This document shows positions 32,495 through 36,999 of a DNA stretch of 36,999 nucleotides, one piece after another; the stretch's first letter is position 1; each line of letters starts with the position of its first letter. Both the position numbers and the translations under genes were made by a program. The notes below the pieces were generated by a model, which saw only the letters and a list, made by a program, of their open reading frames with translations, was not told the origin of the DNA and ran no database searches. The DNA lies in the NCBI GenBank assembly GCA_039801505.1, contig JBDRUV010000010.1, positions 1-36,999 on the forward strand, given 5' to 3'. Source of the DNA: a candidate division WOR-3 bacterium. Its GTDB lineage: Bacteria > Hydrothermota > Tepidihabitantia > Tepidihabitantales > CAIPLT01.

Positions 32495-33849
32495 GACTTT
32501 TTATCTAATCGGAGTTGTCGAGGTAAAATTTCTGGTGCGGTAAGATATTCAAAATCTTCTTTCTTTCTTATTATCACGCTCTTTTTATCCGCGGTAATTA
32601 AAACCACGTTAGGTCGATATGTGATAAATTGCATCCACTGGGTCACATTATAAGCACCGACAGGATTAATAATAATTAAATCACCTGATGAAAGATTCGG
32701 GAAACGAATATATGGTCGCAACACATCAATATTCATACATAATGGACCATAAATAACGGTATTTTCTAAAGACCCGGAGAACGGCTGAGCTGGAATAAAA
32801 TTATGTTTATACCAATTGGCTGTGTATAGAAGATTAACGCCGGCATCAACAATTAATGCCCGGGTGCCATCTGGTAATACTTTATTGGCTAGAACCGTGG
32901 TAATTAAATATCCGGCCTCATCAATTAAGGCACGCCCGGTCTCTAAAATTAAGTGCGGTTGATTCTTATAAACAAATCGTGATTCGTTAAATGCTTCGCC
33001 AATTGCTTTGGCGTACTGACTAATATCCGGTGAACCGATATTACCAGGTAAATACTCTTCATACAAAGTATTACTTGACGCAAAACCGCCACCCAGGTCA
33101 ATAAAATTAATCTTGATATTAAAATTCTGTTCGATACTCTCGGCCAACCGCAAAAGTTTCGAGGCCGCTTGGTAATAAGCCCGAGGTTCTAACACAAATG
33201 TTCCAATATGCGTGTGAAGCCCAACAAGCTCTAATTTTTTTGCGGCGACGATACGCTGCACCACGCGATAAGCTTCGCCATTTTCATAATTAAAACCAAA
33301 TCGTAGCCACGGTGGATATATGCCGGTGTCCATATTCACCCGAATACCAACTTTGGGCTTAACTTTTAACTCTCGGGCCACTTCTTCTAGTAAGATAAGT
33401 TCATCAAAATTATCAAGATTAATTATTGCCGCATCGCGAATTGCTATGGCTAAATCGACTTTAGTTTTGGCTGGACCGTTAAATATAATTTTTTTACCCG
33501 GAATCCCCAAATGTCGCGCCCGTTCGTATTCCATACCACTGACAACTTCGGCCCAGGCGCCTTCTGAATGAAAAATCGCACAGATTGCTAAAAGATAATT
33601 TGTTTTATATGACCAGGCAAAAGTTATCTTAGGATAATGGAGCGAAAAAATCCGCTGGGCTTCCCGGAATTTGGTGCGAATGTGAGATTCAGAAAAAACA
33701 AAAAGAGGCGAACCATATTCTTTAACCAGTTCTTTTACCAAAAAGCCTTCGATTTGCTCTTGGTATTTAGGCACTGCCGCCACAAACTTACCACCTAGCC
33801 CAGCCGTCTTTCGCTCAATAAACGGTGCTTCGTATTTCTTTTTAGGCAT
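32491..33849 (-). CDS. Fold-type III PLP-dependent decarboxylase (DapDC/ODC-like)
   Basis: A 452-aa member of the LysA/ornithine decarboxylase superfamily. The PLP lysine is K82 in AWSYKTN. Other cofactor residues are visible: EVVSGMEYERARHLG near 101, LHTHIG at 211-216, DLGGGF at 251-256 (phosphate loop), and LETGR at 302-306. A C-terminal barrel bears GPLCMNIDVL near 368, with catalytic Cys371 from the second subunit, and GAYN near 398. In true DAP decarboxylases the Cys is followed by Glu-Ser (CES-x-D); here it is Met-Asn, so the substrate is probably not meso-DAP. It has a Shine-Dalgarno AGGAG and begins 13 nt after the ATP-grasp gene. It likely decarboxylates the amino acid used, or added, by the ATP-grasp ligase; this is inference. 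Confidence 0.85.
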   Translation of the reverse strand: MPKKKYEAPFIERKTAGLGGKFVAAVPKYQEQIEGFLVKELVKEYGSPLFVFSESHIRTKFREAQRIFSLHYPKITFAWSYKTNYLLAICAIFHSEGAWAEVVSGMEYERARHLGIPGKKIIFNGPAKTKVDLAIAIRDAAIINLDNFDELILLEEVARELKVKPKVGIRVNMDTGIYPPWLRFGFNYENGEAYRVVQRIVAAKKLELVGLHTHIGTFVLEPRAYYQAASKLLRLAESIEQNFNIKINFIDLGGGFASSNTLYEEYLPGNIGSPDISQYAKAIGEAFNESRFVYKNQPHLILETGRALIDEAGYLITTVLANKVLPDGTRALIVDAGVNLLYTANWYKHNFIPAQPFSGSLENTVIYGPLCMNIDVLRPYIRFPNLSSGDLIIINPVGAYNVTQWMQFITYRPNVVLITADKKSVIIRKKEDFEYLTAPEILPRQLRLDKKS

Positions 33850-33862
33850 AAATTACTCCTAC

Positions 33863-34933
33863 TTATGTGGATAAGTTATGTAACTCACCTTTAGCCATTA
33901 GTTCACCAATTTTATAAATATCAACTATTAAGTCTTCAGCATGTCTGATAAAGGCTGTACCGACTTTATAACTAGTATACGGCGAGACCTTCTCGCCTAA
34001 GGCTAATCGCACTAAAATTTCAGCAAAGTTCTGACCGGCACCGGATGATACACCAATCCAGGCTGGAAGACGGGGGTTGATTTCTAAAAGATAAAATTTC
34101 TCCTTAGATGTCTTTCTAATTTCTAACTCTAATGGACCACGCCACTTTAAGGCCTTCATAATCTTAGCTAAAAAACGATTCAATTTTAAATCTTTTATTA
34201 CCACACCGGCAAAACCTTTACCCTTTTCGGTGATTACTATTTTCTTTATTGGAATCATCGCTAAGGTTTTACCAGTGCCGTCGCCAATTGCGCAGACATT
34301 ATACTCCTCACCTGCTAGATATTCTTGAATTAATACGGGTGTCCCCCATTTCCAACTTACCAAATTAAAATATTTTATTAGTTCGTCAAAATTATTAGCA
34401 ATATAAGCCTCGTAAAATCGCCCTTTAACAACTACGGGAAATTTTAGTTCTTTTTCGATTTTACTTAATGCGACAATGTTATGAGCTTGGTAGGTTTTTG
34501 GAACCGGAATTTTAAAACGTCGCCCAAAATCATTTAGTTGAGTTTTATCCCGCATCAAAAATTGTTCTTTACTCGGTAAATACATTTTAATACCAAAATC
34601 TCGAAGCACATCGGCAATTGTAATATATAGCAAAAGTTCCGTATCTAGAGTGGGCATCAAGACATCAATTTTTGTGGTCTGTAAAATCTGCTTAATTCTT
34701 GTAAGCAAGACCTCAACGCCACTCGATGGAAATGGCATCAGATAAACTTCGTCAACTAAATCCCCCCGATAAATACCGGATTCATAGGCATCATAAACTA
34801 GCCCAATAATCTTACCAGAAAAACCGGCCCGACGTAATAATCGGGCAAATGGCACACCAGGCTGCGGATTCTCACCAGCATTAAGTCCAGAAACCGCAAT
34901 GACTAAATCTTTGGTCTTTAGAGAAAAAGGCAT
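33863..34933 (-). CDS. ATP-grasp ligase (carbamoyl-phosphate synthase-like branch)
   Basis: A 356-aa ATP-grasp enzyme. It has an N-terminal Rossmann-like pre-ATP domain (DLVIAVSGLNAGENPQPG, then a TKIDVLMPTLDTELLL segment near residue 88). The ATP-grasp fold has the ATP-binding lysine in FPVVVKGRFYEAY near 165, an EYLAGEEYNVCAIGDG segment near 200, and the magnesium site LELEIRKT...LLEINPRLPAW near 280-300. ATP-grasp ligases activate a carboxylate as acyl-phosphate and join it to an amine, thiol or other nucleophile. The specific ligation is unknown. The start codon shares its first base with the PqqD-like stop (TAATG), so the two proteins are made together. Confidence 0.88.
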   Translation of the reverse strand: MPFSLKTKDLVIAVSGLNAGENPQPGVPFARLLRRAGFSGKIIGLVYDAYESGIYRGDLVDEVYLMPFPSSGVEVLLTRIKQILQTTKIDVLMPTLDTELLLYITIADVLRDFGIKMYLPSKEQFLMRDKTQLNDFGRRFKIPVPKTYQAHNIVALSKIEKELKFPVVVKGRFYEAYIANNFDELIKYFNLVSWKWGTPVLIQEYLAGEEYNVCAIGDGTGKTLAMIPIKKIVITEKGKGFAGVVIKDLKLNRFLAKIMKALKWRGPLELEIRKTSKEKFYLLEINPRLPAWIGVSSGAGQNFAEILVRLALGEKVSPYTSYKVGTAFIRHAEDLIVDIYKIGELMAKGELHNLST

Positions 34934-35187
34934 TAGATTAAACCATATTGTTTGAGGCGTAATAAAAATGCCTCATAATCGCGCATAAGCTCTTCTAACG
35001 AAACGTCATAGTTTTCAAGAATGTATTTAAAAAGATCTTTTTCAGTAACCCCATCTCGAAGTCGAATAATTATTTCTCGGCCTAATTCGTTGGTGACATA
35101 ACTATTACCAGTTTGGGGATCAAATATAAAACCACTTTCACTTATTGCCAATTCTTTAAGGTAGGAGAAATTTTCTTTCTTAGCCAT
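34933..35187 (-). CDS. PqqD-like peptide-binding protein (RiPP recognition element type)
   Basis: An 84-aa PqqD-family protein: a beta part with FIFDPQTGNSYVTNELGREI (the LDP-x-TG-x-x-Y-x-LN motif), then IIIRLRDGVTEKDLFKYIL and a C-terminal helix YEAFLLRLKQYGLI. PqqD and related RREs hold a leader or substrate peptide and present it to a modifying enzyme. Here the partner encoded next, with a one-base overlap, is an ATP-grasp ligase rather than a radical SAM enzyme. The gene begins 2 nt after the small secreted protein's stop. No classical precursor-peptide gene was recognised next to it. Confidence 0.85.
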   Translation of the reverse strand: MAKKENFSYLKELAISESGFIFDPQTGNSYVTNELGREIIIRLRDGVTEKDLFKYILENYDVSLEELMRDYEAFLLRLKQYGLI

Positions 35188-35189
35188 AC

Positions 35190-35633
35190 TTACTTTGAAA
35201 GGATAGTGTTAAAATACCCAGTTTTGTAGAATATGAGCTCATCAAGGTGATAACCTCGAGTCTTACACCAATAGCAGTCTTTAATTTTGCAGTCTTTGGC
35301 TAAAATCTTCTTGCCCCAGAAGGCCAGTTCATACGAGTAGCGATAATTTTCAAGGTCTGGCTCAGTAAGAGAAATTGTGATGTTAAAACTGTCTTTCGGA
35401 CCTGGCTTGATCTCTTTAACTAAATGGTAACCATCTGCGATCGGGTCTTTGACTTCAGCTGAATATAACGAAACCCCCAGATAAACTGTGCGGTCGATAA
35501 GACCGTTCAGAATAATTTTCGTAGGCTTATTATTCTCATAGTCAAACGCGACCGTAAATGAGCTTTTTGAAAATCCTGCTGAAATAAAAAACAAAACACT
35601 AATTAAAGAAATTGATACTTTTTTGGCAATCAT
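35190..35633 (-). CDS. Small secreted protein, unknown function
   Basis: A 147-aa protein I do not recognise. A clear signal peptide (about residues 1-22, VSISLISVLFFISAGFS) is followed by a beta-rich body (alternating hydrophobic strands such as TVYLGVSLYSAEV) resembling a single immunoglobulin-like or beta-sandwich domain. Its only three Cys residues are clustered near the C-terminus (C115, C120, C123 in KDCKIKDCYWCK). They could bind metal, form a disulfide or be modified. It has a good Shine-Dalgarno sequence (AAAGGAG) and sits between the outer-membrane protein and the PqqD-like gene. It could be a partner or a substrate of the system; nothing in the sequence decides this. Confidence 0.65.
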   Translation of the reverse strand: MIAKKVSISLISVLFFISAGFSKSSFTVAFDYENNKPTKIILNGLIDRTVYLGVSLYSAEVKDPIADGYHLVKEIKPGPKDSFNITISLTEPDLENYRYSYELAFWGKKILAKDCKIKDCYWCKTRGYHLDELIFYKTGYFNTILSK

Positions 35634-35648
35634 TGTTCACTCCTTTAA

Positions 35649-36395
35649 TTATTTATTAGACTGATAACTGATACCCAACGTTGCATAGTTTATATTATAG
35701 GAACTGAAAATATCTCGGGTAATAGCTCCAACAAGAGAAATTTTACTAAAGAGCGCATATTTCAGGGTAATATTAAACTTCGCCTTTTGAATATCTGCAC
35801 GATTACAGACAATTATTTTCTGATCGTCGATAAAATGGTAAACTTTTCCGTAAAAACCACTAAACTCCACCAGCAAAGACTTAAGAATATTTAAGCCCAA
35901 TGTAGCTTTGCTGAGTAGATAATTGCTCTCGAGGTTTTTGGTATACCCTAAACCGAAGCTAACATGCGGTGAATACTTAATCCGCTGGAAGCTATAGTGA
36001 AATTCTGGGACTAGATGCGTAATCCAATATGTTTTTGGACCGGTGGCGAGATTTTGAGTGTATATTGTGTAGAAATACCCTAAGGTATACCAGGGATTAT
36101 ACCCGTAATAAGCTCGGGTTGCTACTACTAATCCGAAATTTTCTAGGTTATTTTCATAACCCAAAAGGGTAGTGCGGAAAAACACTTTATTAAATAAAGT
36201 TCTTCCCAACCCGGTTGAAAACAAATTCTGCCTAAAGCTTTCTTCTCGATAATGTTCATAACCCCAAAATAAATACTCGGTCTGTTCTGCAATAGTTAAG
36301 TATCCCGAAAATGTATAGCTTGAATATCCGCCATGACCTAAAGTAAAATAAGCTGCGGGTGAGATCGTGGCTGCGATAATTAGTACCAGAATCAT
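35649..36395 (-). CDS. Predicted outer-membrane beta-barrel protein
   Basis: A 248-aa protein with an N-terminal signal segment (about 1-16). It then shows many short alternating amphipathic strands rich in Tyr, Phe and Gly (TLGYFYTIYTQNLATGPKTY, HVSFGLGYTKN), ending in YATLGISYQSNK. This pattern fits a 10-12 strand outer-membrane barrel. There is no plug, POTRA or TonB box. No family could be assigned. Its start shares a base with the upstream Ig-repeat gene's stop (TAATG). It may be the outer-membrane component of the operon. Confidence 0.6.
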   Translation of the reverse strand: MILVLIIAATISPAAYFTLGHGGYSSYTFSGYLTIAEQTEYLFWGYEHYREESFRQNLFSTGLGRTLFNKVFFRTTLLGYENNLENFGLVVATRAYYGYNPWYTLGYFYTIYTQNLATGPKTYWITHLVPEFHYSFQRIKYSPHVSFGLGYTKNLESNYLLSKATLGLNILKSLLVEFSGFYGKVYHFIDDQKIIVCNRADIQKAKFNITLKYALFSKISLVGAITRDIFSSYNINYATLGISYQSNK

Positions 36396-36999
36396 TAGTT
36401 ATCAACCCTCACAGTTATTAAACTGTTCGCCCAATTGCCAGCAAAATCATAAGCTTTAGCCAGCAAGGTATGATAGTCATTAGTTAAGTTGGTGGTGTTC
36501 CATGAATAATTAAAAGGGGCACTGGAAACGGTTGCCACCGAATCCCCATCAACATAAAAAACAACCCTACTGACACCCCGATTATCCGAAACCTCACAGC
36601 GCACAAGGACCGTCCCCCAGACCCTACCCCAGGCGGCTGGGGACACGATGGCAATTTGCGGCGGCTCGCGGTCTGTGGTATCATTACTGACCCGCACAGT
36701 GATTAAGGCATTTGCCCAGTTACCGCCGACATCATAAGCCTTCGCCAAAATTGAATGATAATCGTCGCTAAAATTATTAGTATTCCACAGATATTCAAAC
36801 GGTGCGTCAAGATCACTGGCTAAGGAATCGCCATCAATATAAAATACTACCTTGCTCACGCCGATATTATCAGAGACCTGCGTCCGGATCAATACATTAC
36901 CGGATACTATGGACCAGGCAGCTGGGGAAATAATTCCAATCAGTGGCGGTTCGGTGTCAGTAGTATCAACCAACATCACGGAGACCAAATTCGAAAGCC
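36395..36999 (-). CDS. Tandem Ig-like repeat surface/secreted protein (5' end missing)
   Basis: The frame is open to the window edge, so only the C-terminal 200 residues are visible. They contain two repeats with a 95-residue period, each beginning EPP-x-I-x-I-x-SPAAW, running through VSDN-x-GVS-x-VVFY-x-DGDS and AK-AYD-x-x-GNWAN, and ending ITVRV. The first residues at the edge (LSNLVSVMLVDTTDT) match the end of a preceding repeat, so at least three existed. Such Ig-like repeats (Big_7 type) occur as stalks in exported adhesins and enzymes. A TTG at 36988 is an artefact of the cut edge, not a start. The last repeat ends the protein with no sorting domain. The stop overlaps the next gene's start. 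Confidence 0.75.
   Translation of the reverse strand, partial: LSNLVSVMLVDTTDTEPPLIGIISPAAWSIVSGNVLIRTQVSDNIGVSKVVFYIDGDSLASDLDAPFEYLWNTNNFSDDYHSILAKAYDVGGNWANALITVRVSNDTTDREPPQIAIVSPAAWGRVWGTVLVRCEVSDNRGVSRVVFYVDGDSVATVSSAPFNYSWNTTNLTNDYHTLLAKAYDFAGNWANSLITVRVDN

Noticed and set aside
36395-36999. The 95-residue repeats as an assembly duplication
   Set aside because: The two repeats differ at about a third of residues, so they are diverged protein domains rather than a sequencing duplicate.

Overview
The window (about 37 kb, AT-rich) comes from a diderm bacterium. It encodes BamA, a TonB-dependent receptor, a second likely outer-membrane barrel, and two proteins ending in the FlgD-like/type IX-like C-terminal sorting domain (2-142 and the subtilase ending at 23192). 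That mix, a 29-residue AURKAIP1/COX24-type basic protein and the gene neighbourhoods suggest a candidate-phylum lineage such as WOR-3/Stahlbacteria or another FCB-related group. This placement is inference; there is no rRNA to test it. tRNA genes lack an encoded CCA. Sigma70-like promoters (TTGACA/TATAAT) are easy to see, and many sit so close to the start codon that the mRNAs should be leaderless.

Layout, left to right. (1) 1-2118: the tail of a secreted protein, tRNA-Thr, queD, a degenerate 5'-nucleotidase-like protein and an ICMT-like membrane methyltransferase. (2) 2140-6860: clpC-bamA operon. (3) 6887-9189: a cobalamin riboswitch, with a kissing loop and a hairpin over the ribosome binding site, controls a BtuB-type receptor. 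(4) 9186-10958, minus strand: tRNA-Val, a terminator, then a coiled-coil zinc-ribbon protein, RNase H and dut. (5) 11343-18425: a surface-polysaccharide operon with an HDAC-fold deacetylase, three glycosyltransferases, a Wzx-type flippase and a NodB-type deacetylase. (6) 18641-19937: a mixed run of FmdB zinc ribbon, HU, the 29-residue ribosomal-type protein, tRNA-Arg and a nitroreductase. (7) 19943-23192: rimI and a subtilase, divergent from back-to-back promoters inside an 18-bp palindrome. (8) 23202-27585, minus strand: six-gene operon of RmlC-like epimerase, RmlB-like dehydratase, ribBA, ribH, nusB and a metallophosphoesterase. (9) 27652-30157: a methyltransferase and a GT-C glycosyltransferase. 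(10) 30341-36999, minus strand: seven tightly packed genes encoding a tandem Ig-repeat secreted protein, an outer-membrane barrel, a small secreted Cys protein, a PqqD-like peptide-binding protein, an ATP-grasp ligase, a fold-III PLP decarboxylase and a urea-transporter/M23-peptidase fusion.

Region 10 is the best candidate for an undescribed system. A peptide-recognition domain, a ligase and an amino-acid decarboxylase in overlapping genes suggest that a peptide or amino-acid conjugate is made in the cytoplasm. The linked membrane, periplasmic and outer-membrane proteins suggest a cell-envelope destination. A second unexplained signal is a roughly 50-bp imperfect repeat in the three long intergenic regions at 11107, 18519 and 30187.
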